This document shows positions 1 through 5,503 of a stretch of DNA of 5,922 nt, in pieces; position 1 is the stretch's first letter, and every line of letters starts with the position of its first letter. The stretch lies in the NCBI GenBank assembly GCA_020346205.1, contig CP070776.1, forward strand, positions 1,067,709-1,073,630. The letters run 5' to 3'. The position numbers and the translations under genes are program-made. The notes below the pieces were generated by a model, which saw nothing but the letters and a program-made list of their open reading frames with translations, made no database searches and was not told where the DNA came from. This stretch comes from Deltaproteobacteria bacterium. Lineage in GTDB: Bacteria; Desulfobacterota; Desulfobulbia; Desulfobulbales; BM004.

Positions 1-164
1 TTCCTGAGGAGCGTATGGCGCAATAGTGTTAGCAATTAGAATACTCCAAATTTAAGTGAATGGAAAACTGGATTGTCTAATTCGTAAGGTGTGAAGATAT
101 TTTGGGCGTATACCGTGAAGATTTTTAAATACCTAAATTTATGGTCACAAGTATATTGAATAGT

Positions 165-206
165 TATAATTATATTAAGGGATAGTTATTTCAGAAAGGG
201 AACAAG
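165..206 (+). promoter_or_regulatory. -10 box and ribosome binding site for the 207 gene
   Basis: A perfect TATAAT hexamer lies at 165-170, about 37 bases before the ATG at 207. No good -35 hexamer lies 16-18 bases upstream (142-147 reads TGGTCA), so the promoter call rests on the -10 alone. GAAAGGG at 194-200 is a good Shine-Dalgarno sequence, six bases from the ATG, and fixes that start. The rest of 1-206 shows no supportable gene. It is AT-rich and most likely an intergenic region after a gene lying left of the window. Confidence 0.4.
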
Positions 207-530
207 ATGTTGTTGAAAAAAAGCAAGCCCACAGATACTCAGCAAGTCTACAAGGCATCTGCCTGGCTTGGAGTAAGCGAGTTCCAGGTTTTTTGCGATG
301 CCTGGCAGGCATGGTATGATGAAAAACCTTCTGAGAAAAGAATTGAACCCTATTTTGTCGATTTTCTCGGGCAGGATGCTGTTCCTTTCTGGGTGCGCAA
401 TTATGTGCGTATCATTCTAAATAGAAAAGATCTGCTTCAAAATGAGAAAAAACGTCTGGTAATTGGTGTGTTAACCTACTATGTCCCGCTTCTTATTTTC
501 TTTATTCTTATAATGCGGGCTCTTTTATAA
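207..530 (+). CDS. Small protein with one C-terminal membrane segment, function unknown
   Basis: I do not recognise this 107-residue protein. Residues 1-82 are soluble and rich in aromatic residues (several Trp, Tyr and Phe around 20-70) with a mixed-charge stretch at 38-48. Residues 84-105 form one hydrophobic segment after a basic patch (KKR, 81-83), and only a few residues follow it. There is no signal peptide. Together these suggest a tail-anchored inner-membrane protein with its main domain in the cytoplasm. The ATG has a good ribosome binding site (GAAAGGG, six bases away) and a TATAAT box upstream. The gene is probably transcribed alone: its stop codon faces the stop of the minus-strand exporter only 16 bases away. 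The reading frame is convincing, but a function cannot be inferred. Confidence 0.72.
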   Translation: MLLKKSKPTDTQQVYKASAWLGVSEFQVFCDAWQAWYDEKPSEKRIEPYFVDFLGQDAVPFWVRNYVRIILNRKDLLQNEKKRLVIGVLTYYVPLLIFFILIMRALL

Positions 531-551
531 GCAGAGACTGCTTAGCTTATA
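526..551. terminator. Possible hairpin between convergent genes
   Basis: Two alternative inverted repeats overlap the 16-base gap between facing stop codons. One is TAAGCAG (528-534) with CTGCTTA (538-544), with a 3-base loop. The other is TATAAGC (526-532) with GCTTATA (545-551). A shared bidirectional terminator would be expected here, but neither side has an adjacent T-run, so the call is weak. Confidence 0.25.
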
Positions 552-1854
552 CCTTGCCGAATCTTTTTTTATTCAGCCTTAGATAGATTACCCAGAATGT
601 ACCCGGAAGCAGGAAGATCAGGGCAAGTCGCAGGGTAAGCAGACGGGGATCAACACCATGATCAAGTCCCAGGCCGGTAAAATATGTTGAAAGACTTAAA
701 ACAAGGGTTAGAAGTGCCATTTCTGCAGCAAAGACACGACCGCGGAACTGATCGGGCACAATCTGCTGTAGCAGAGTAGTGCTGAATACCCACTGGATGG
801 AACCGCCTATATGGCCCAGTAATACAAAGGGGACTGCCCAAAGCAGCGTTGGAGCTTGCGAAAATAAGATATAGGCACCAGAGGCGATAAAAAATGAGAG
901 ACTAATGGAGCGGTACATGGCCTTTTTTGTTTCTCCGAAATAATGCCAGGCTAATATGGGCCCCAGGGCTGCTCCAAGTCCCCGCACCGAGTAAAGCAAA
1001 CCGCTTTTGCCTCCCTGACCACCTGTTGAGAATACCTGTTCCCCGAAAACGGTCAGCAGAACCAGAATGCCCCCGGAAAGAGCCCAGCCGCTTTTAACCA
1101 GTAATAGCGTAGCAACTTCCTTGTGCCGGGATACATACTTCAGCCCTTCCCGCAGGTCTGTGATCCCGGTCAGGTCATGCCAGGTGGGTTTTTCTTTTTT
1201 TTCGGGCGGTACATGGGACAGATCCAGCCCGGCAAGCATCAGCGCTGATACCAGGAAGGTTAACGCATCAATAACAATGGCCGTTTCCCAGCCGTAGAGA
1301 TGTGTTACGAACCCACCCAAAGCTGCTCCAAATGCCAGCATAATTGACCATGTGGCACCGCTCAGGGCATTTGCCAAAATGAGTTCTTCCCGGCTGCAGA
1401 GATTGGGAACAGATGCTTTTCGTGCCGGATCATAAAAGGTCCAGATTGATTCCTGCACCAGAGCAAGTATATAGACCAGCCAGACATGTTCGGGACGTTT
1501 GACCAACAGGAAACCAAGTACGATGAAGACCCGCAGCAGGTCTGAAATGATCATGATACTTTTGCGCGAGAAACGATCAGCAATAACCCCGGCGGCAGGA
1601 CCCAGGAAGGTGGTTGGGATAAACTTGGCTATGAGAAACCAGCTGACGGCGCCGCCGGAACCCGTCAGCTTTGTGAGTAATACAAAAATACCAATATAGT
1701 TGAACCAGTTCCCAAGGTGACTGATCACTCCGGCCAGCCAAAATCTCCTGAACCTGTGATTTGTTGTAAAAAGGGTTTTATATGACTGGAATCGTCCAAC
1801 AGCCAGAAAAGGTTTTGTCTGGGCATCAGGATCTGTATTATTAACTGTTTTCAT
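547..1854 (-). CDS. Major facilitator superfamily exporter (MFS_3 / EntS-like)
   Basis: This 435-residue inner-membrane protein looks like a proton-coupled drug or siderophore-type exporter of the MFS_3 (EntS-like) group. About 12 hydrophobic segments are visible, split by a charged cytoplasmic loop near residues 212-245, which is typical 6+6 MFS architecture. The signature loop between segments 2 and 3 reads GVIADRFSRKSIM (89-101), matching MFS motif A. The stretch YDPARKASVPNL (141-152) and the later RGRVFAAEM (371-379) are typical of this group. The substrate cannot be deduced. The first ~30 residues are a polar extension before the first membrane segment. The start has no clear Shine-Dalgarno sequence, and an extended -10 box lies only about 16 bases before the ATG, so the mRNA leader may be very short. 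It diverges from fbp across 160 bases. No neighbouring gene suggests siderophore synthesis. Confidence 0.9.
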   Translation of the reverse strand: MKTVNNTDPDAQTKPFLAVGRFQSYKTLFTTNHRFRRFWLAGVISHLGNWFNYIGIFVLLTKLTGSGGAVSWFLIAKFIPTTFLGPAAGVIADRFSRKSIMIISDLLRVFIVLGFLLVKRPEHVWLVYILALVQESIWTFYDPARKASVPNLCSREELILANALSGATWSIMLAFGAALGGFVTHLYGWETAIVIDALTFLVSALMLAGLDLSHVPPEKKEKPTWHDLTGITDLREGLKYVSRHKEVATLLLVKSGWALSGGILVLLTVFGEQVFSTGGQGGKSGLLYSVRGLGAALGPILAWHYFGETKKAMYRSISLSFFIASGAYILFSQAPTLLWAVPFVLLGHIGGSIQWVFSTTLLQQIVPDQFRGRVFAAEMALLTLVLSLSTYFTGLGLDHGVDPRLLTLRLALIFLLPGTFWVIYLRLNKKRFGKV

Positions 1855-1869
1855 TGTTTTTTTAGTCTG

Positions 1870-1878
1870 ATTCTATCA
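1870..1878 (-). promoter_or_regulatory. Putative extended -10 promoter of the MFS gene
   Basis: On the minus strand the sequence reads TGATAGAAT: a TGn extension joined to TAGAAT, one mismatch from TATAAT. No convincing -35 lies at the right distance. Transcription would start near 1863, leaving a leader of about 9 bases before the ATG at 1854, which fits the missing Shine-Dalgarno sequence there. Confidence 0.33.
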
Positions 1879-1919
1879 AATTTACCATTCCATAAGGTAC
1901 ATACAGAGAACGCTTTTGT

Positions 1920-1949
1920 TTGACAAGGGGATAATTTATTCCTTAATAT
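1920..1949 (+). promoter_or_regulatory. Putative sigma-70-type promoter of fbp
   Basis: A perfect -35 hexamer TTGACA lies at 1920-1925. The best -10 at normal spacing is TAATAT at 1944-1949 (18-base spacer, 4 of 6 matches). A better hexamer, TATTAT at 1947-1952, sits slightly too far away. The leader to the fbp ATG at 2015 would be about 60 bases. No obvious operator is visible in it. Confidence 0.45.
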
Positions 1950-2014
1950 TATTCTCAGGGTTGTTATCACAGTAAATTTATTCGTTTGCGAGAATCTTTT
2001 AAAAGGAGAGTATT

Positions 2015-3094
2015 ATGCACAGGCCTCTTGGAGTCACCGTTAGCAGACATATCATGGATTTGCAGCGAATGCATCCTGAAGCCACTGGCGATTTATCCGG
2101 GTTGTTGAGTGAATTGATCGTTGCTGCAAAGACTATTTCAGCAGAAGTCAACATGGCGGGCTTGGCTGATGTTCTCGGAATGTCAGGAAAAACGAATATA
2201 CAGGGTGAAGAAGTTCAGAAACTTGATGAATTTGCCAACAATACTATAAAAAGAAGGATGGCCCGCTGCGGGTATATCTGTGTCATGACCTCAGAGGAGG
2301 AGGATGGTATCATTCCGGTTGAAGAAGGTCATGAAGGTAAATATACCCTTGCCTTTGATCCGCTTGATGGTTCTTCAAACATAGATGTTAACGTCAGCAT
2401 CGGGACAATATTTTCAATTCATCGCCGTAGATCAGACCATGGTGAACCCCCTATTGGCAGAAGAAGTACAGATGCAGTAGAAGAATGGCAACCTGCAAAG
2501 GGAAAACTGGGCTCTGATGAGGATCTCCTGCAGAAGGGTAACAGGCAGGTAGCGGCAGGCTATATCATCTATGGTTCAAGTACCATGCTTGTCTTCACAA
2601 CCGGGGAAGGTGTACATGGCTTTACGCTGGATCCGAGCGTTGGAGAGTTCTATCTTTCCCATCCTGAAATTAAAATTCCCGAGAAAAGCAAATACTTCAG
2701 TGTTAATGAAGGAAATTACAGCTATTGGGATGAAAACATGCGGCGTTATATAGATTATCTCAAGGAGCAGGATAAGGCCAGCTCCAGGCCCTATAGCTCG
2801 AGGTATATTGGCTCGCTTGTAGCTGACTTTCACCGAAATTTGATATCAGGCGGAATTTTTCTCTATCCAAAGGATAACAAGAATCCGGCAAAACCTTCTG
2901 GAAAACTACGATTGTTGTATGAAGCCGCCCCCCTGGCCTTTGTAGTTGAACAGGCAGGAGGCAGGGCAATTACCGGTGACGGACGGGATATAATGGATAT
3001 TGAACCTGAAGAACTGCATCAGCGGGTACCGCTTATCATTGGCTGCAGGCATGATATTGATGAAGCAGAGGATTTTCTGGATGGTAAAAGATAG
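2015..3094 (+). CDS. fbp: Class I fructose-1,6-bisphosphatase
   Basis: This cytoplasmic enzyme hydrolyses fructose 1,6-bisphosphate to fructose 6-phosphate and phosphate, the committed step of gluconeogenesis. Class I hallmarks are complete. SEEED (93-97) and the DPLDGSSNID stretch (115-124) supply the Mg2+ ligands. GKLRLLYEAAPLA (296-308) fits the family active-site signature, with metal-binding Glu303. GGIFLYP (279-285) is also typical. At 359 residues it is about 20-25 longer than usual bacterial enzymes (~332-340). The excess is mostly a polar, Arg-rich insertion at about 137-165, between the TIFSI strand and the LLQKGN segment. The ATG is well supported by AGGAG at 2004-2008, six bases upstream. 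A TTGACA promoter lies in the divergent region shared with the MFS gene. No terminator is visible after it, so reading into the 3161 gene is possible. Confidence 0.97.
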   Translation: MHRPLGVTVSRHIMDLQRMHPEATGDLSGLLSELIVAAKTISAEVNMAGLADVLGMSGKTNIQGEEVQKLDEFANNTIKRRMARCGYICVMTSEEEDGIIPVEEGHEGKYTLAFDPLDGSSNIDVNVSIGTIFSIHRRRSDHGEPPIGRRSTDAVEEWQPAKGKLGSDEDLLQKGNRQVAAGYIIYGSSTMLVFTTGEGVHGFTLDPSVGEFYLSHPEIKIPEKSKYFSVNEGNYSYWDENMRRYIDYLKEQDKASSRPYSSRYIGSLVADFHRNLISGGIFLYPKDNKNPAKPSGKLRLLYEAAPLAFVVEQAGGRAITGDGRDIMDIEPEELHQRVPLIIGCRHDIDEAEDFLDGKR

Positions 3095-3160
3095 GCAGGT
3101 GAAAAGCTGAATATTTTTACATGTCTCACAATAAGAAATTAATCGGAACAGGATGGCGTC

Positions 3161-3538
3161 ATGGCTCAAATATCAACAACAGTTGACATGGATAAAAAGC
3201 TGACAACTTTTGAAGTCAAAGGTACGTTGACAGCCGAGGAGATAATTAAAAAAGTTGAGGAGTACTATATTAAACATCCCACAAAATTGGTTTTGTGGGT
3301 AATGGAACATGCTGTTACATCTGGTATTTCAAGTGAGGAAATTGAAAAAATAATCCTCACTGCAAAAAAAAATTCAGGCGGCAGAAAAGAGGGAAAAACA
3401 GCCATAGTAGGCCCCAAAGACATTGAATACGGGCTGGGTAGAATGTATCAGGCCTATGCTGATATTGAGAGCCTGCCTTATGAATACAGAATATTCAGGA
3501 AATTGGAAGATGCAAAAGAATGGCTGGGAATTGGATAA
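3161..3538 (+). CDS. SpoIIAA-like / STAS-type domain protein
   Basis: This 125-residue soluble protein resembles the SpoIIAA-like family (STAS_2, Pfam PF11964), single-domain relatives of anti-sigma-factor antagonists. Visible landmarks are an N-terminal strand with TTFEVKGTLTAEEI (15-28), a central hydrophobic strand LVLWVM (43-48), KTAIVGP (79-85) followed by YGLGRMY (90-96), and a C-terminal IFRKLEDAKEWLG (111-123). That last block matches the 'vFrd.eeA..WL' ending common in the family. Members are usually of unknown function. Some act as small adaptor or lipid-binding modules, so no partner can be named. A ribosome binding site AGGA (3150-3153) lies seven bases before the ATG. The next gene overlaps this one's 3' end, so the two are very probably co-translated. 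The gap after fbp is only 66 bases. Confidence 0.75.
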   Translation: MAQISTTVDMDKKLTTFEVKGTLTAEEIIKKVEEYYIKHPTKLVLWVMEHAVTSGISSEEIEKIILTAKKNSGGRKEGKTAIVGPKDIEYGLGRMYQAYADIESLPYEYRIFRKLEDAKEWLGIG

Positions 3539-3831
3539 GCATGCTGAGGTTCCGTTTTTTCCAGCCTCGACTTCTTAAAGTTTCGCTTTTATTCTCCTTA
3601 TTGGTAATTCTTTTTTTACTTATATCATTTATTTTTTTGACACCTGAGAATATTAAGCTGTCAAACCTGGTACAGAATATTAACATTTTTTTTTCCTGGC
3701 CGTATATCATGCTGGAAGCTGTAACACATGTTTCCGTGCACTGGATTTTTACGGCAATGATTATTTTCATGTTTTGGTTTTGCGTCTTTTATCTGATTTT
3801 ACTGCTTTTTACCATTTTCAAGCAGGAATAA
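3520..3831 (+). CDS. Small two-segment inner-membrane protein, function unknown
   Basis: I do not recognise this protein (103 residues from 3520). Two strongly hydrophobic stretches are visible, residues 20-40 and 75-100. Between them lies a loop of about 34 residues containing TPENIKLSNL and two His (70, 74). The N-terminus is basic (RFRFFQPRLLK), so both ends are expected in the cytoplasm with the loop outside. Two starts are possible. The ATG at 3520 overlaps the SpoIIAA-like gene by 19 bases and has GGAAGA nine bases upstream. The ATG at 3541 (96 residues) begins two bases after that gene's stop and has only GGA five bases upstream. Either way, translation is coupled to the upstream gene. 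The stop is TAATG, overlapping another ATG (see findings). The composition is very T-rich, as expected for a membrane protein. Confidence 0.65.
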   Translation: MAGNWISMLRFRFFQPRLLKVSLLFSLLVILFLLISFIFLTPENIKLSNLVQNINIFFSWPYIMLEAVTHVSVHWIFTAMIIFMFWFCVFYLILLLFTIFKQE

Positions 3832-3874
3832 TGAGTCAAACCTTATGAAATTATTGAAAGTTTTAACAATATGA
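3831..3874 (+). other. Two chained micro-ORFs linking the membrane protein and BFD genes
   Basis: The stop TAA of the membrane protein (3829-3831) overlaps an ATG (3831). That frame encodes MSQTL and stops at TGA 3846-3848. The stop overlaps the next ATG (3845), which encodes MKLLKVLTI and stops at TGA 3872-3874, itself overlapping the ATG (3871) of the BFD-like gene. AGGA at 3824-3827 is only three bases before the first ATG; the others have no ribosome binding site. The chain could carry terminating ribosomes across the 39-base gap. It is too short to exclude chance. Confidence 0.3.
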
Positions 3875-4107
3875 ATTCAGAGGATATAAAAAAACAATGG
3901 CTGTTGCAGAATGAAAAGATCTGCATATGCAAAGGAATACCCCGAAAACGTATTATGGAAGTCATAAAAAGTGGCTCCTCTTCGCTTCAGGAGATAAACA
4001 GAATTGTGGGATCCGGCAGCGGTGACTGTAAAGGTGAGCGCTGTGGTCCTAAGATTGAGGAATTACTTGATGCATATTCTGAGATGGAACAGATCAAGCC
4101 AGAATAA
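3871..4107 (+). CDS. Free-standing BFD-like [2Fe-2S]-binding protein
   Basis: This 78-residue protein consists almost entirely of one BFD-like [2Fe-2S] domain (Fer2_BFD family, as in bacterioferritin-associated ferredoxin). The four expected cluster ligands are C18 and C20 in ICICKGI (17-23) and C53 and C58 in GDCKGERCGP (51-60). The pattern is C-x-C-x32-C-x4-C. Classical Bfd ends in C-x2-C, whereas the C-x4-C ending is known from BFD domains inside FAD-dependent opine and amino-acid-type oxidoreductases. The helical stretch between (MEVIKSG, SLQEINRIVGSGSG) fits the fold. A polar extension of about 16 residues precedes it. The likely role is electron transfer or an iron-sulfur sensory function in the cytoplasm. 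No bacterioferritin or oxidoreductase partner is in view. The ATG has no good Shine-Dalgarno sequence, so it may depend on re-initiation from upstream micro-ORFs. Confidence 0.85.
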   Translation: MNSEDIKKQWLLQNEKICICKGIPRKRIMEVIKSGSSSLQEINRIVGSGSGDCKGERCGPKIEELLDAYSEMEQIKPE

Positions 4108-4138
4108 AATAGTCCTGCAGTGTAAGGTAATAAAATGA

Positions 4139-4204
4139 TATACTGGTCAATGAGGGTTAACAGGGATACTATAATTTGGCAGAGTCGTTTTTTTTCTTAG
4201 AGGT
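4139..4204 (+). promoter_or_regulatory. Promoter candidates and ribosome binding site for the cNMP-binding gene
   Basis: A perfect TATAAT lies at 4170-4175 with no good -35. A second candidate is an extended -10, TGATATACT, at 4136-4144 (hexamer 4139-4144). The start of the 4211 gene is set by AGAGGT at 4199-4204, six bases from the ATG. The 103-base gap from the BFD-like gene holds nothing else recognisable, and these boxes suggest the 4211 gene has its own transcript. Confidence 0.4.
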
Positions 4205-4210
4205 ATAAAC

Positions 4211-4633
4211 ATGACAAATATACTAAGCCTGTTTGAGCAAAGCAGAAATTATAAGAGTGGTACAGTAGTAATTCATGAAGGCGAGGATAACAGGGACCTG
4301 TATATTCTTTCAGAAGGCGTTCTTGAGGTATCAGTAAAGGGTAAAGATAAAAAGATTGTGGTTAGTGAGATAACCGCACCTGAAATATTGGGAGAGATAT
4401 CTTTTTTAAATGGAAGTCCTAGAACAGCAACTGTTTCAGCTAAAACGGATGTTGAAATGTTCATTTTAAGCTATGACAAAGTACAGCAGGAGATGTCAGA
4501 GATACCCAGCTGGTTTAGAATGGTCTTATTAGCTTTTACGAACCGTATGAAATCCTGTGATGCAAAAATTAAAGAATATGACCAAAAAGTAAAAAAACTG
4601 GAAGCGGAAATCATCCGGCTTAAAAAAGGCTGA
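4211..4633 (+). CDS. Stand-alone cyclic-nucleotide-binding domain protein with coiled-coil tail
   Basis: This 140-residue cytoplasmic protein is made of a CRP-type cyclic-nucleotide-binding beta-roll (residues ~5-100) and a C-terminal helix. The phosphate-binding cassette is intact: GEISFLNGSPRTATV (61-75), with Glu62 placed for the ribose 2'-OH and Arg71 for the cyclic phosphate. Earlier landmarks are the GTVVIHEGE turn (17-25) and YILSEGVLEV (31-40). It lacks the helix-turn-helix of CRP/FNR regulators, so it is unlikely to bind DNA directly. Residues ~115-140 are highly charged with heptad-like spacing (KIKEYDQKVKKLEAEIIRLK), suggesting a coiled coil for dimerisation or partner binding. It probably senses cAMP or a related nucleotide as an adaptor, but whether the pocket binds a ligand is not known. 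The ATG has AGAGGT six bases upstream. A hairpin-forming repeat covers the stop codon. Confidence 0.88.
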   Translation: MTNILSLFEQSRNYKSGTVVIHEGEDNRDLYILSEGVLEVSVKGKDKKIVVSEITAPEILGEISFLNGSPRTATVSAKTDVEMFILSYDKVQQEMSEIPSWFRMVLLAFTNRMKSCDAKIKEYDQKVKKLEAEIIRLKKG

Positions 4634-4638
4634 TTTCC
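4606..4638 (+). terminator. Inverted repeat over the stop codon of the cNMP-binding gene
   Basis: GGAAATCA (4606-4613) is perfectly complementary to TGATTTCC (4631-4638). Inside it GCTT (4618-4621) can pair with AGGC (4627-4630), with one G-T wobble and a four-base bulge. The TGA stop lies in the right arm. There is no T-run directly after it, so it may be a weak terminator or a 3' mRNA-stabilising hairpin. Confidence 0.3.
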
Positions 4639-4761
4639 TAAAATACCTACCTTAATATTCTTGATTTGTTTTCTATTACTCCCCTCCAGTTCTTAAACGT
4701 AAATCCCCCCAAAATGATCTGTGTAATCTGCCGCTTTCCTGACTGACAGTTGCATCTTATC

Positions 4762-4790
4762 TTGACATTTTTTTAACGTGGTGGTAGTAA
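4762..4790 (+). promoter_or_regulatory. Putative promoter of the 4922 gene
   Basis: A perfect -35 hexamer TTGACA lies at 4762-4767. At a 17-base spacer the -10 position reads TAGTAA (4785-4790), a poor match. Transcription near 4797 would place the whole self-complementary region 4808-4906 in the 5' leader. The remainder of 4639-4761 shows no gene, repeat or motif I can name. Confidence 0.38.
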
Positions 4791-4807
4791 AAAATTAGTG
4801 TTTTTTT

Positions 4808-4916
4808 CGATCAGGGTTATAAGCAATGGTTGAGTCATGGCAATACCCTGGTCGCTTAGATTGCCACGACATACACGTGTTCATAACACATGGCTCACCG
4901 CAACCAAAATAGGAGG
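4808..4916 (+). promoter_or_regulatory. Structured 5' leader, candidate cis-regulatory RNA
   Basis: Several complementary segments lie just before the AGGAGG ribosome binding site (4911-4916). TGGCAAT (4838-4844) pairs with ATTGCCA (4860-4866). Stacked outside it, GAGTCA (4832-4837) pairs with TGGCTC (4891-4896, one G-U), then TGGTT (4827-4831) with AACCA (4902-4906). GTGTT (4877-4881) with AACAC (4885-4889) makes the third arm of a junction. In addition CGATCAGGGT (4808-4817) matches ACCCTGGTCG (4845-4854), which lies in the loop of the first hairpin. This allows a pseudoknot or an alternative fold. I cannot match it to a known riboswitch class. Hand-found pairings only; no energy calculation was made. 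Confidence 0.45.
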
Positions 4917-4921
4917 CGTTT

Positions 4922-5353
4922 ATGGGTTTCATGGACAAGCTGTTAGGCTCATCAAAGGAGTATCCCCCCTTAAATAAGGACGATCCAGCTGCACAAAAAA
5001 TTGACGCCATGCGGCAACCTGTTGAAAAACTTGTCTCAGAGATCAAGGACCCGATTGAAGTGGTCCCAGGTAATGAAACAGCCTTCTTTTTCATAGGTAA
5101 GCCGCCCAAAAAATTTGGAGTTGCCTGGGTAGATAAGGAAGGCAATGTATTCAACTTTAAAAGCCTGGTAGAAGAAAAAGGGCTCTCTATGATCAGTCTT
5201 GAAAAGCTAAGCGATCGCCTGAAAGCTGTTTATATCGAGCATCAGGAAGAACCCCGCTATTCAATGCAAATTAGTGATAAGCAGGTAGTAGTTACACCAT
5301 CCGAGACTTTAAAGAGTGATATCAAGAAGGTGATTGATGACACTGTGAGCTGA
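4922..5353 (+). CDS. Conserved-looking soluble protein, function unknown
   Basis: I do not recognise this 143-residue protein. It begins MGFMDKLLGSSKEYPPL, a short amphipathic helix start followed by a Pro-containing linker. It has no signal peptide or membrane segment and is acidic/basic mixed. Predicted elements by eye: helix 22-42, strand 52-58 (ETAFFFIG), strand 65-78 (FGVAWVDKEGNVFNF), helix 80-102, strands 112-125 (including QVVVTP), and a C-terminal helix 128-142. The FGVAWVDKEGNV hairpin and buried strands suggest a compact alpha/beta fold. The start is very well defined by AGGAGG at 4911-4916, five bases from the ATG. It appears monocistronic, with its own promoter candidate and structured leader upstream and a strong terminator downstream, pointing to independently controlled and possibly high expression. 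Confidence 0.8.
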   Translation: MGFMDKLLGSSKEYPPLNKDDPAAQKIDAMRQPVEKLVSEIKDPIEVVPGNETAFFFIGKPPKKFGVAWVDKEGNVFNFKSLVEEKGLSMISLEKLSDRLKAVYIEHQEEPRYSMQISDKQVVVTPSETLKSDIKKVIDDTVS

Positions 5354-5378
5354 TTTTTTTTATGTTCAACTCTAAGTT

Positions 5379-5411
5379 AAACCCCTCCAAGATCATTGGA
5401 GGGGTTTTTTT
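5379..5411 (+). terminator. Intrinsic (rho-independent) terminator
   Basis: A perfect 12-bp stem is formed by AAACCCCTCCAA (5379-5390) and TTGGAGGGGTTT (5396-5407) with the five-base loop GATCA. It runs into seven consecutive T (5405-5411). It lies 25 bases after the stop of the 4922 gene and separates it from the PilZ gene. Confidence 0.93.
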
Positions 5412-5426
5412 ATTTGCTCAATGTAC

Positions 5427-5495
5427 TTTACACTTTTTCCCCGTTAGGCTAATTTAGCTCCGTGAGTTTATCTTTTCGCAAATAAAACTAAGGGG
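5427..5495 (+). promoter_or_regulatory. Weak promoter candidate and ribosome binding site for the PilZ gene
   Basis: TTTACA (5427-5432, one mismatch from TTGACA) is followed at 17 bases by TAATTT (5450-5455), a poor -10. The position right after the terminator makes a promoter here necessary, but the boxes are weak. AAGGGG at 5490-5495 is a good Shine-Dalgarno sequence eight bases before the ATG at 5504. Confidence 0.3.
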
Positions 5496-5503
5496 TTTTA
5501 CGA

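Noticed and set aside
1..39. Possible C-terminal tails of a gene entering from the left (frames ending at TAG 24-26 and TAG 37-39).
   Set aside because: Only 7 and 12 codons are visible; nothing distinguishes either from chance.
1067..1699. Open plus-strand frames of 66-76 codons inside the exporter gene.
   Set aside because: Antisense shadows of a clear MFS gene: Ser/Arg/Pro-rich composition, no ribosome binding site and no family resemblance.
2576..3169. Minus-strand frames of 69-87 codons within and after fbp.
   Set aside because: They lie opposite conserved fructose-bisphosphatase sequence and show no protein-like composition or start signals.
3495..3770. Minus-strand frame of 91 codons opposite the small membrane protein.
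   Set aside because: The plus-strand gene has coherent hydrophobic segments and operon overlap; the antisense frame has neither.
4639..4761. C-rich patches (CCCCTCC at 4681-4687 and CCCCCC near 4705) as anti-Shine-Dalgarno elements for AGGAGG at 4911.
   Set aside because: They lie upstream of the probable promoter at 4762 and so would not be in the transcript.
4795..5154. Minus-strand frame of 119 codons opposite the 4922 gene.
   Set aside because: Ser/Pro-rich translation with no start signal. The plus strand has AGGAGG, a clean gene and a terminator.
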